Part shown: positions 53,098 through 60,904 of the stretch, in pieces
How positions within the stretch are numbered: position 1 is the first letter of the stretch
How the letters are laid out: every line of letters starts with the position of its first letter
Assembly (NCBI GenBank): GCA_947380915.1
Contig: CANCSY010000001.1
Coordinates: forward strand, 1 to 64,000
Length of the DNA stretch: 64,000 bases
Reading direction: 5' to 3'
Source: Beijerinckiaceae bacterium
GTDB taxonomy: Bacteria; Pseudomonadota; Alphaproteobacteria; Rhizobiales; Beijerinckiaceae
Program-made: the position numbers and the translations under genes
The notes under the pieces: model-generated
What the model was told of the DNA's origin: nothing
Database searches by the model: none
What the model saw: the letters and a program-made list of their open reading frames with translations, nothing else

Positions 53098-53123
53098 ATT
53101 GTTTCTCTATTGAGAAAAACAAT
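53098..53123. promoter_or_regulatory. Imperfect inverted repeat upstream of channel cassette 2
   Basis: ATTGTTTCTC and GAGAAAAACAAT face each other about 100 bp upstream of the partner gene, in an AT-rich stretch. The TGTTTC/GAAA half-site resembles the perfect palindrome upstream of cassette 1 (33971-33989), hinting at a shared regulator. It may instead be part of the terminator of the upstream receptor gene at 53198. Confidence 0.35.
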
Positions 53124-53197
53124 ACAATAAATTACATAAGGCATTCGAGTTCATCGATGTTGATCAGCCCTGATCCCCCTTACTCCGTTGATGATCA

Positions 53198-54283
53198 TTA
53201 TTCTGCCGTCTTGGCGCCACCCGGGATCTCCTGCGCATCTGCCTTGCGGGGCTCAAGTGCAATCTTCACACGATCCTTGATCTCCTGCGGGGCGCCGATC
53301 AGATCACGATAGAGTTGCGCCAGTTGATCGCCTGTCATCGGTCGCAAATCAGCATTTGTCCGTTTTGCGTCGGCGATGAACTCGGGGTCGCGCAGGGTAT
53401 CGTGAAACGCCTTGCGCAGCGCAGCCACCCGTTCAGCTGGTACGCCTGGCGTGGTCGCGAGGGGGCGCCCCACCGTGACGGCGCGAGACATGAATTCAAG
53501 AAGCGGCTTGTCTTCCGGCCGCACTTCCTGGTCACGCAATAGCGGAACATCCGGCAAAGCGGGCTCCTTCTCCATGCCCACCTGGATCAGCGGAACAGCC
53601 AACTTCTTCGGGATCCAGTCTGGTTTGGCCGCCATATAGTCGGAATAGGGATTGGTGCCCCGCCCCTCGACCTCGCCACGCTCCATGGCGAGATCCACAT
53701 CGACGCCCCCAGGATATCCAAACACGATCTGGAATTTGGTGCCCAGGACATTGTTGTAGAAAGCCGGCAGCTGCACCGAGGCCGACCCTGCGCCCGTGGA
53801 GCCGATCCGAGTCACACGTCGTTTCGCATCTTCCAGGGTCTTGGTTGGAGAGGTGTGCCAGACCGCCAACAATTGATTGGAATATTCCACATTGGCGATC
53901 CAGTTGAAGGTCCGCAGATCAGTGGTCAGTTGCGGTGACAAGCCCAGCGCCTGATCGGTCGCAAGCCCCTGGCTGATGATCGAGAGCACGGTGCCATCCT
54001 TGGGCGCCAGTTGCGCCATGTAATTGGCTGCCACAATGCCCCCACCACCGGGCATGTTGATCGGCGTCATCGTGGGATTGCCAGGAATGTGCCGCCCCAT
54101 GTGCCGCGCCAGAAGCCTCGACAAAAGATCATAGCCGCCGCCCGGCGGCGTGCGGATGATGAACCTGATGACCTTGCCAGGCCCTGAATAAAAGTCACTT
54201 ACAGCGTCAGCCTGCGCCGTGACTGGCGCGGCGATGGCGAGGCAGGCGGAAATCAGAACCTTTTTCATCGCGCGTTCCATCAT
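53198..54283 (-). CDS. Bug-like solute-binding protein, subgroup 2 (copy 2)
   Basis: A 361-residue receptor with a signal peptide ending near AQA-D, then AVSDFYSGPGKVIRFIIRTPPGGGYD. It is the paralogue of 45067-46125, sharing RLLARHMGRHIPG, INMPGGGGI, SVQLPAFYNN and GRPxATTPGVPA blocks. GGAAG lies 4 bp before the ATG at 54283; ATGs at 54280 and 54268 are alternatives. It follows the LLM monooxygenase gene by 9 bp, so the two form an operon. No permease is nearby. Confidence 0.86.
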   Translation of the reverse strand: MMERAMKKVLISACLAIAAPVTAQADAVSDFYSGPGKVIRFIIRTPPGGGYDLLSRLLARHMGRHIPGNPTMTPINMPGGGGIVAANYMAQLAPKDGTVLSIISQGLATDQALGLSPQLTTDLRTFNWIANVEYSNQLLAVWHTSPTKTLEDAKRRVTRIGSTGAGSASVQLPAFYNNVLGTKFQIVFGYPGGVDVDLAMERGEVEGRGTNPYSDYMAAKPDWIPKKLAVPLIQVGMEKEPALPDVPLLRDQEVRPEDKPLLEFMSRAVTVGRPLATTPGVPAERVAALRKAFHDTLRDPEFIADAKRTNADLRPMTGDQLAQLYRDLIGAPQEIKDRVKIALEPRKADAQEIPGGAKTAE

Positions 54284-54292
54284 GATACTTCC

Positions 54293-55624
54293 CTACGATT
54301 GATAGCGACTGACAGGCCTTTTCAGCCCCAGATGCTCGCGCAAGGTGGGCCCCTCATAGCGCGTGCGATACAAGCCACGCTTCTGCAATTCGGGCACCAC
54401 AAGATCGACGAAATCATCAAGACCACCGGGCATCACCGGGGGCATAATGTTAAACCCGTCAGCCGCACCCGATTTGAACCATTGCTCCATCACGTCAGCC
54501 ACATCGCCGGGCGACCCATGGAAGTCGAAATGACCCCGGCCACCTGCGATGCGTTCCCAGGTCTGCCTGATGGTGAGCTCGTCTTTCATCGCCATGTCGC
54601 GAATGAGCGTGGCGCGACTCGACACCACCTCCCCGGCCGGCAAATCGGGGAACGGCCCATCTACATCATGGCCCGAAAGGTCAAGCCCGGTGCGTTGTTC
54701 AAGCAAGGCAAGCCCGACTTCCGGATGCAGAAGGCTTTGCAGATAATCATGCTTCTCCTGCGCCTCCTGACGTGTTCGCGCCACGGTGATGAAGAAGCCG
54801 GGCATGATCTTGAGATCGTCCGCCTCGCGTCCGAATTTACCCATGCGGCCCTTCACATCACTGTAAAAAGACCGCGCATCCTCCAGCGTGGGCGCTGCCG
54901 AAAAAACCACTTCTGCGGTTTCCGCAGCCAGCACCATCCCTTCTTCAGATGCGCCCGCCTGCACCAGCACCGGTCGCCCCTGAGGCGAGCGGGCGACATT
55001 GAGCGGCCCCATCACATTGAAGTGCTCACCCGCATGGCCGAGCACATGCATCTTCCCGGGATCAAAATAGACACCACTCTCGCGATCCCGAATAAAGGCG
55101 TCATCATCCCAGGAATCCCAGAGGCCAAGAACCACATCAGCGAATTCCCGAGCCCTTTGATATCTTTGCGTCTTGGGGGGATGCGCACCGCGAGAAAAAT
55201 TTTGTGCAGCCGTATGGTTCCCTGTCGTCACAAGATTCCACGCTGCCCGCCCGCCGCTGACATGGTCCAGAGAGGCGAACTTGCGAGCCAGGGAGAAAGG
55301 CTCCTCATAGGTGGTGCTGGCGGTGCAGGCGAGCCCTATGTGCGTAGTCACCGAGGCCAGAGCCGCCAATAAAGTGAATGGCTCGATCCACGCAACATAG
55401 GACATGCGACGCAGGCCGTTTTCAGTAAACACCGCATTGGCTGTAGCGGAATCAGCCGAAAACAACATGTCGAACAAGCCGCGCTCGGCTGTCTGGGCTA
55501 TGTCAACAAAATGCCGAAAGTTGACGCCAGCATCGACCTGCGAGCGTGGATGACGCCAGGCAGCCAGATGATGCCCTGCCGGACGCAGAAACATGCCGAG
55601 CTTGATCTGCCTGCACGGCGCCAT
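54293..55624 (-). CDS. NtaA/SnaA/DszA-family flavin-dependent monooxygenase
   Basis: A 443-residue LLM-class monooxygenase of the nitrilotriacetate monooxygenase / desulfurization group. Blocks include KLGMFLRPAGHHLAAWRHP at the N-terminus, FDMLFSADS, ASLDHVSGGRAAWNLVTTGN (FMN-binding) and GRPVLVQAGASEEGMVLAAE. Such enzymes use reduced FMN from a separate reductase to cleave C-N or C-S bonds. It is cotranscribed with a Bug-like receptor, suggesting uptake plus oxidation of the same compound, which could be an aminopolycarboxylate or sulfur heterocycle. Confidence 0.9.
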   Translation of the reverse strand: MAPCRQIKLGMFLRPAGHHLAAWRHPRSQVDAGVNFRHFVDIAQTAERGLFDMLFSADSATANAVFTENGLRRMSYVAWIEPFTLLAALASVTTHIGLACTASTTYEEPFSLARKFASLDHVSGGRAAWNLVTTGNHTAAQNFSRGAHPPKTQRYQRAREFADVVLGLWDSWDDDAFIRDRESGVYFDPGKMHVLGHAGEHFNVMGPLNVARSPQGRPVLVQAGASEEGMVLAAETAEVVFSAAPTLEDARSFYSDVKGRMGKFGREADDLKIMPGFFITVARTRQEAQEKHDYLQSLLHPEVGLALLEQRTGLDLSGHDVDGPFPDLPAGEVVSSRATLIRDMAMKDELTIRQTWERIAGGRGHFDFHGSPGDVADVMEQWFKSGAADGFNIMPPVMPGGLDDFVDLVVPELQKRGLYRTRYEGPTLREHLGLKRPVSRYQS

Positions 55625-55702
55625 AACGTTCCCTCACGTTTATTATTCTCTTGAAGATAGCCCCCGTGCCAAAATGGCGCAACGCCTTTGTATCAAATGT
55701 GG

Positions 55703-56449
55703 CTACAGCCCCAGACTGCCGCCACCGTTCACGTTGACGATCTGGCCCTGAATATAACCTGCGGCGTCGGAAATCAGGAACAGCGCGACCGAGGCTATTT
55801 CGCTGGGCTCCCCCATGCGCCCCGCCAGCGTCTTCGACCCCGCATGGCGCACGGCATCCTCACTGTAATCCGACGTCATCGCCGTGCGCGTCGAGCCCGG
55901 GCTCACAGCATTCACCCGAATGTTGATGGGCGCCAGCGAGCGCGCGAGGCCTCGGGTGACGCCAATGATCGCAGCTTTCGAAGAAACATAGGCGATGCCG
56001 CCCCTGCCCTCACCCCCAAGACCCGAAACGGCGATAGACCCCGACATGGCCAGACAGATGGCGCCTCCGCCGGTCTTCTCCATAGCCAACGCGGCCGCCT
56101 GGCTCATATTGAAGGCGCCGGTGACATTGATCTGAAGAACCTCGTTCATATGAGCGGCGTCAATCTCGCGCCATGTGCGCGTCGAATGCACCGCGGCCAT
56201 ATGGATCAAGGCGTCGACCCTGCCGAATTTTGCAACGCAGGCGACGACTGCGGCAGCGCAAGCGGCGGAATTCGAGACATCGGTATGCGCCTGAAGGAAA
56301 CGCGCCCCGTCGATACTGGAATTCAGTTCGTCGATGGGGATGGGATTGACATCAAGTCCACAGACATTGAAACCCTGATCTAGCAACAACTGGACGCAGG
56401 CGAAGCCAATACCGCTGGCAGCACCTGTAACGATCACCGTTTGCGGCAT
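55703..56449 (-). CDS. SDR-family oxidoreductase
   Basis: A 248-residue classical SDR. TGAASGIG near 8-15, catalytic Tyr in YVSSKAAIIG (Tyr-x3-Lys), and C-terminal YIQGQIVNVNGGG. The NAG motif is replaced by HMAA, a mild deviation. It lies 79 bp upstream of the LLM monooxygenase on the same strand and may share its operon. It is divergent from the TauD-like gene. Confidence 0.89.
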   Translation of the reverse strand: MPQTVIVTGAASGIGFACVQLLLDQGFNVCGLDVNPIPIDELNSSIDGARFLQAHTDVSNSAACAAAVVACVAKFGRVDALIHMAAVHSTRTWREIDAAHMNEVLQINVTGAFNMSQAAALAMEKTGGGAICLAMSGSIAVSGLGGEGRGGIAYVSSKAAIIGVTRGLARSLAPINIRVNAVSPGSTRTAMTSDYSEDAVRHAGSKTLAGRMGEPSEIASVALFLISDAAGYIQGQIVNVNGGGSLGL

Positions 56450-56633
56450 TTCGCCCCCCTTGAAAACTCATTGTCTCGATTGAAAGTGATTTCAGGCAAG
56501 GATGCAAGCGGGCAGCTTGCGATTGTCCTGCGAACCTTCCGTAATGAGGAAAGCGACAAGGCGCCATACACGCACCCGAGACTTGCCATCCATTCCAAAG
56601 CAGCCCAAATTGTGGAGGCCATATGCTAAAAAA

Positions 56634-57509
56634 ATGAGCGCGCGACAATCAAAGCAGGGGAAAAAATTGAAAATATCGAAACTACATCCAGTTCTCGGGA
56701 CTGAAATCAGCGGCGTTGACCTCTCCCGGCCTCTCGATGACACAACGCGCATGGCCATCAGGCAGGCCTTCGACGACAATATCGTGCTCGTTGCGAGGGA
56801 CCAGAATCTGGATGAGACCGGGCAATTACGAGCTGCCGAGATCTTCGGCAAGGTCGCAATTCGTCGGCGCCCGCCCGGCAAGTCGCCAGGCGGCGAATTC
56901 GATACGCCTTTCATGCTCGTGACGAATATCATTCAGCCCAATGGCCAATCCCTCGGCGCCTTCGGTGATGGGGAGATGTGGTTTCACCACGATACAAGCT
57001 ACTATCCGCAACCCCATCGGGCCACGCTGCTCTTCGCGATGAAACTGCCGACATGGGGTGGCCAGACCTGTTTTTCAAACATGTACAAGGCCTACGAGAA
57101 CATTCCGCAGAAATTGCGCGACCGACTGGAAGGAAGACGGGTCCTCCAGATCCACGAATATAAACGTCGCGAGCGCCTCAACCTCGACGAAGTCGATTTC
57201 GACAAAGTGCGCCATTTCGAGCAACCCATCTTCATCACCCATCCGGCCACCGGCCGCAAAGCCCTCTACATCAGCCGCCTCATGTCGGCGCGCATCGAGG
57301 GTCTTTCAAAGGATGAAAGTGAAGATGCGCTCGAACAGCTCTTCGAAATTTCGGAAGATCCCTCCATCGTCTTCGAACACGAATGGAAGCTTGGCGATAT
57401 GGTGATATGGGACAACTGGTGTTCGATCCACGCGCGAAAGGATTTCCCGCGTGATCAGGAGCGGCTCATGCGCCGCTGCACCATTGAGGGCCAGGCGATG
57501 CAGTTCTAG
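56634..57509 (+). CDS. TauD/TfdA-family 2-oxoglutarate-dependent dioxygenase
   Basis: A 291-residue Fe(II)/2-oxoglutarate oxygenase. Iron ligands are His118, Asp120 (WFHHDTSY) and His266 (CSIHARKDF); the 2-oxoglutarate arginine is Arg280 or Arg281 (RLMRRC). The layout matches TauD/TfdA enzymes acting on sulfonates, aryloxyacetates or quaternary amines. Start ATG 56634 overlaps the stop of a four-codon mini-ORF (56623-56637) that has the better-placed GGAGG. It is divergent from the SDR gene and convergent with the aminotransferase. Confidence 0.9.
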   Translation: MSARQSKQGKKLKISKLHPVLGTEISGVDLSRPLDDTTRMAIRQAFDDNIVLVARDQNLDETGQLRAAEIFGKVAIRRRPPGKSPGGEFDTPFMLVTNIIQPNGQSLGAFGDGEMWFHHDTSYYPQPHRATLLFAMKLPTWGGQTCFSNMYKAYENIPQKLRDRLEGRRVLQIHEYKRRERLNLDEVDFDKVRHFEQPIFITHPATGRKALYISRLMSARIEGLSKDESEDALEQLFEISEDPSIVFEHEWKLGDMVIWDNWCSIHARKDFPRDQERLMRRCTIEGQAMQF

Positions 57510-57533
57510 TCGCCATTCGTCAGAAGTGAGCCC

Positions 57534-58844
57534 TCAACCCTTGGCTTCGCGCATTGCGCGCGTGGCCACATCCTCCAGCCAGCCGAAATCCATGGTGGAA
57601 TGGGCCTCGCAGACAAACCAGGGCTCCCTGGAATCAGGCTCCAGCATCAATCCATGTTCGATCAGTTTCCACGCGAATTTCGCGTAAAGCTCCGAATCCG
57701 TCACGCGCCAATCTCGGTAATTGGTCGGAACTTCCCGGGAGAAATGAATCCCGATCATCGCGGGCGGCCCGGCGAAACAATGCTCGATGCCCGCCGCCAT
57801 GAAGACGTGGCCGAGAATCCCGACTATTCGTTCACCCGTCGCATCAATGGTGCGCAGCGCATCGGTGCGCGCAAGAATATCCAGAGTCGCAGAGGCAGCG
57901 CTAAGCGCGACGAGGTTCGCAGTGTAAGTGCCCCCATGCACAACGCCGCCCTTGAAGGAGCCAACACAGTCCATGACATCGGCGCGCCCACCAAAGGCGG
58001 CCACCGGATAACCATTACCCATCGCCTTGGCGTAAGTCGTCAGGTCCGCATGGATCCCGTAAAGCTGCTGCGCCCCTCCAGCAGCCACACGAAAGCCGGT
58101 CTTGACTTCATCAATGATGAGCATCGTCCCATTATTCGTGCACAGATCCCGCAGATGTTGCAACCATTCCTGCGTCGCCGAAATAGAGCCTGCATTCCCG
58201 ATAATGGGCTCGAGAAGAACAGCTGCGAGATCCTCCTTCCGCGTGCGGAAGAGATGATCCAGGACCTCATAGTCATTCAGGCGGATCAACGTGACATGAT
58301 CGCGTGTTTTCTCAGGAATGCCGGCCCCGAAAGGAATGATGGAGGGCTGATCGGCGCCATGTGGATCCCAGTTCTCAAGATCGGACTTCCACATCATCTC
58401 ATCGTAAAGGCCATGAAAACTGCCTTCGACAATGGCGATATGTCTGCGCTTGGTGAAACCGCGTGCTGTGCGCACTGCGCCCATGACCGCTTCCGTGCCA
58501 GAATTGGCGAAGCGCATCTTCTCTATATTGGGGCACAACGCCTTTACCTGTTGAACCACCCTGATATCGAGGGGCGTTGAAAAACCCGAAAGTGTCCCGA
58601 TATCCCTGATCTGGTCCATGACCGCCTGATCGACGCGACTATCACGATAACCAAGGATGATAGGGCCATAGCCCAGGCGAAAATCGACATAGGTCTTGCC
58701 GTCGCAATCGGTGAGTTCGCAGCCCTGCGCGCTCTTGATGAAGAGCGTGCGGTCTTCTCCCCAATATCTGTAGTTTTCCGCTACGCCCTGCGGCATATGG
58801 CGGTGCGCTTCTGCGAGCAGGCGAGTCTGTTCGGGACGGTTCAT
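57534..58844 (-). CDS. Class III (GSA-type) PLP-dependent aminotransferase
   Basis: A 436-residue aminotransferase similar to glutamate-1-semialdehyde aminomutase and its catabolic relatives. PLP lysine Lys273 lies in TTYAKAMGNGYP, cofactor aspartate Asp245 in IIDEVKTGFR and the phosphate-binding SGTEAVMGAVRTAR near 115-128. It is unlikely to be HemL because it forms an operon with a dehydrogenase (ATGA overlap at 58841-58844) and a methyltransferase. Reversible transamination of an amino acid or amino sugar is likely. Confidence 0.9.
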   Translation of the reverse strand: MNRPEQTRLLAEAHRHMPQGVAENYRYWGEDRTLFIKSAQGCELTDCDGKTYVDFRLGYGPIILGYRDSRVDQAVMDQIRDIGTLSGFSTPLDIRVVQQVKALCPNIEKMRFANSGTEAVMGAVRTARGFTKRRHIAIVEGSFHGLYDEMMWKSDLENWDPHGADQPSIIPFGAGIPEKTRDHVTLIRLNDYEVLDHLFRTRKEDLAAVLLEPIIGNAGSISATQEWLQHLRDLCTNNGTMLIIDEVKTGFRVAAGGAQQLYGIHADLTTYAKAMGNGYPVAAFGGRADVMDCVGSFKGGVVHGGTYTANLVALSAASATLDILARTDALRTIDATGERIVGILGHVFMAAGIEHCFAGPPAMIGIHFSREVPTNYRDWRVTDSELYAKFAWKLIEHGLMLEPDSREPWFVCEAHSTMDFGWLEDVATRAMREAKG

Positions 58845-59752
58845 GGCTTTTGTCCGTAAGGGGGGCGCAAGAGCAAACCTGCGCTATCTTCAATCAGCTT
58901 TACCACATGCAATTCAGCAGCATCGCCACCATAGGTGTTGCGCGCGAGTTCGAAGCGTTCACGCGCAAGCCCGCCCATCACAAGGTCAACTCCCTTTTCA
59001 GCAGCCACCTCATGGACAAGGCGCAAGTCCTTGCAACAGAGGTCAAGGCTGAAGCTGGGGTCGTAATGTCCGGCAAAAATCGATGAGATGTCATGATCTG
59101 CGACCCATGAAGCGCCAGCGCTCGCCTTGATGGCGCTGGCGACTATGTCAAGGGGGATTCCAGCCTTGGCGCCAAGCATCAGCCCTTCGCCAACCGCCGC
59201 CGCATGCACAAACCACAGAAGATTGGTGATGAGTTTGATCGTCGCGCCGTTGCCATGCACGCCAACATGAAAAATCTGCTCGCCAATCACGTCGAAAATG
59301 GGCTTGTGGGCATTGAACGCCTTCTCGCTTCCCGCCGCGAAAATTCCCAGCCGCCCCTCACGCGCTCCATCAATCGCGTTGGTTACAGGCGCTTCCAGAT
59401 AGTCCACGTCACGGCTTGCGGCATGTACTGAAATCCGCCGCGCAAGCTCCACCGAACTGGTGGTTGTATCGATCAACCCGGCGCCCGGCTTCATGGCGTC
59501 GAGCAAACCTTGACCAAACAGTAAAGCCTCTACCTGAGAGGGGCCCGGCAAGGAAAGAAAGATCACGTCAGCCGCCCCGGCGCTGGCCAACAGGTTCTCC
59601 GCCTTGCGCCCACCCAAAAGCAAAAGGTTGGCGAACTTTGCGTCATCCAGGTCAGACAAAGACAGTTCATAGCCAGCGCGCAGCAAATTGGCGGCTATGG
59701 GATTGCCCATATTGCCGGTTCCGATGAAAAGGACCGAAGGCTTTTCCATCAT
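58841..59752 (-). CDS. 3-Hydroxyisobutyrate dehydrogenase-family NAD(P)-dependent oxidoreductase
   Basis: A 303-residue beta-hydroxyacid dehydrogenase. The Rossmann motif VLFIGTGNMGNPIA is at the N-terminus, the substrate-binding DTTTSSVE block follows at about 97, and the catalytic lysine is in GNGATIKLITN. The C-terminal helical domain carries DLCCKDLRLV, a typical DKDLxLA variant. ATGs at 59752 and 59749 are both possible; TTG at 59761 would overlap the methyltransferase stop. It overlaps the aminotransferase start. Confidence 0.9.
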   Translation of the reverse strand: MMEKPSVLFIGTGNMGNPIAANLLRAGYELSLSDLDDAKFANLLLLGGRKAENLLASAGAADVIFLSLPGPSQVEALLFGQGLLDAMKPGAGLIDTTTSSVELARRISVHAASRDVDYLEAPVTNAIDGAREGRLGIFAAGSEKAFNAHKPIFDVIGEQIFHVGVHGNGATIKLITNLLWFVHAAAVGEGLMLGAKAGIPLDIVASAIKASAGASWVADHDISSIFAGHYDPSFSLDLCCKDLRLVHEVAAEKGVDLVMGGLARERFELARNTYGGDAAELHVVKLIEDSAGLLLRPPYGQKP

Positions 59753-59757
59753 TGCGA

Positions 59758-60468
59758 TCAAGCTTTGCGAAAGGCGAGAAACTTCGCCGCACCACCCGCT
59801 TGCGGCACGAACTCAAAACCCAACTCGCCCAGAAGCTCCAATGTTTGCGACCAGGAATAAGTGCGGTAATCAATGGTCTGAGCCATGACCTTTCGTCCCT
59901 GATCGATCAGATAATAATGTTTTGTGAAACCATAATCATGAGGCGATACCTCCTGCGCATATGTCATTCCATTCGAAATCGATTTTTCATAATCAAAATG
60001 GGGACCCTGAATTCCCAGCAACAGCATGCCACCGGACGCAATCCGATCCGCCAACTTCCGCAATCCCGTTCGGTTTTGAGCGTCAGCAGGTATATGGCTC
60101 ACCATAAAGGGCTCTTTCTCGCCATCAACAACAAAATACCAAACGCCCCCGTAGGAAAAAGCAGCGTCATATTGCTCGGTCAAAGAGAGATCTACGACAT
60201 CTTGCCGGGAAAGTGTGATGGACGGAAAAGCCTCAAGCCGCTTGCGCGCCTGACTCAACATGGCCTCGGTCAGATCGATTCCGGTGATCCGCGCTTCAGA
60301 ATTACGGCGACCGAATTCCTCAAGGATGAGACCCGTGCCACAGCCGACCTCAAGAATGTTGGTGAACGGACCGTGTCGATTGAGATCATCAACGATCTGC
60401 GCGTAGTCATAATATCCAGATGTCATGATGACATCGTAATATGACGACATGTTTGTGTAGTCACCCAT
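59758..60468 (-). CDS. Class I SAM-dependent methyltransferase
   Basis: A 236-residue methyltransferase. Motif I is ILEVGCGTGLILEEFG (about 37-52), motif II ITGIDLTEAMLSQA and motif IV AAFSYGGVWYF. It has no specific family signature, so the substrate is open. It heads an apparent three-gene minus-strand operon with the dehydrogenase and aminotransferase. The start at MGDYTNMSS (60468) has GGGAAAAAG upstream; the frame is open to 60510. Confidence 0.85.
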   Translation of the reverse strand: MGDYTNMSSYYDVIMTSGYYDYAQIVDDLNRHGPFTNILEVGCGTGLILEEFGRRNSEARITGIDLTEAMLSQARKRLEAFPSITLSRQDVVDLSLTEQYDAAFSYGGVWYFVVDGEKEPFMVSHIPADAQNRTGLRKLADRIASGGMLLLGIQGPHFDYEKSISNGMTYAQEVSPHDYGFTKHYYLIDQGRKVMAQTIDYRTYSWSQTLELLGELGFEFVPQAGGAAKFLAFRKA

Positions 60469-60904
60469 CGATCTTTTTCCCAAATCTGAACACCGCACAA
60501 GCCCCGTCAAGCTAGGCCACGGCCAAGCCCAAGCCTACATCACTTGACCTGACCGTCAATGTTGGTTTCCCTAAGATTCACTTGAGTGCTGAACACCCGT
60601 GAGAGGATCCGACGCACAAAACCGGCATTGGCGGAAAATTGCAACAGCGCGGGCGGGCGAAAGCTTGGCGAGGTGGATTACAATCATCAGAAATCACCTG
60701 ATAGAACAATTTAGCCCCCAAAAAATAGCTCACGCCAATTCTCATCAAAGAAAACTCATACATTTTGTTTAAATTATTACGTTTGAATTATTTTTCATGA
60801 TTACTGAGAATATGGACCTATTGAATGCACGGGAATGATCAGGCAAGGATTCATTAACTTAAAAAGCGCCGCCCCGAACCGTCTCTAACCCGAGGAGATT
60901 GGCG
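60469..60904. promoter_or_regulatory. Intergenic region with AT-rich promoter of the RTX-type protein
   Basis: No gene is supported. The stretch 60710-60870 is AT-rich and probably holds the promoter of the plus-strand repeat protein. GAGGAG at 60892-60897 is its ribosome binding site. A specific -10/-35 pair could not be assigned with confidence. Confidence 0.5.

Noticed and set aside
57534..58844. Annotation as hemL (glutamate-1-semialdehyde aminomutase)
   Set aside because: The fold matches, but the operon with a dehydrogenase and methyltransferase points to a specialised aminotransferase.
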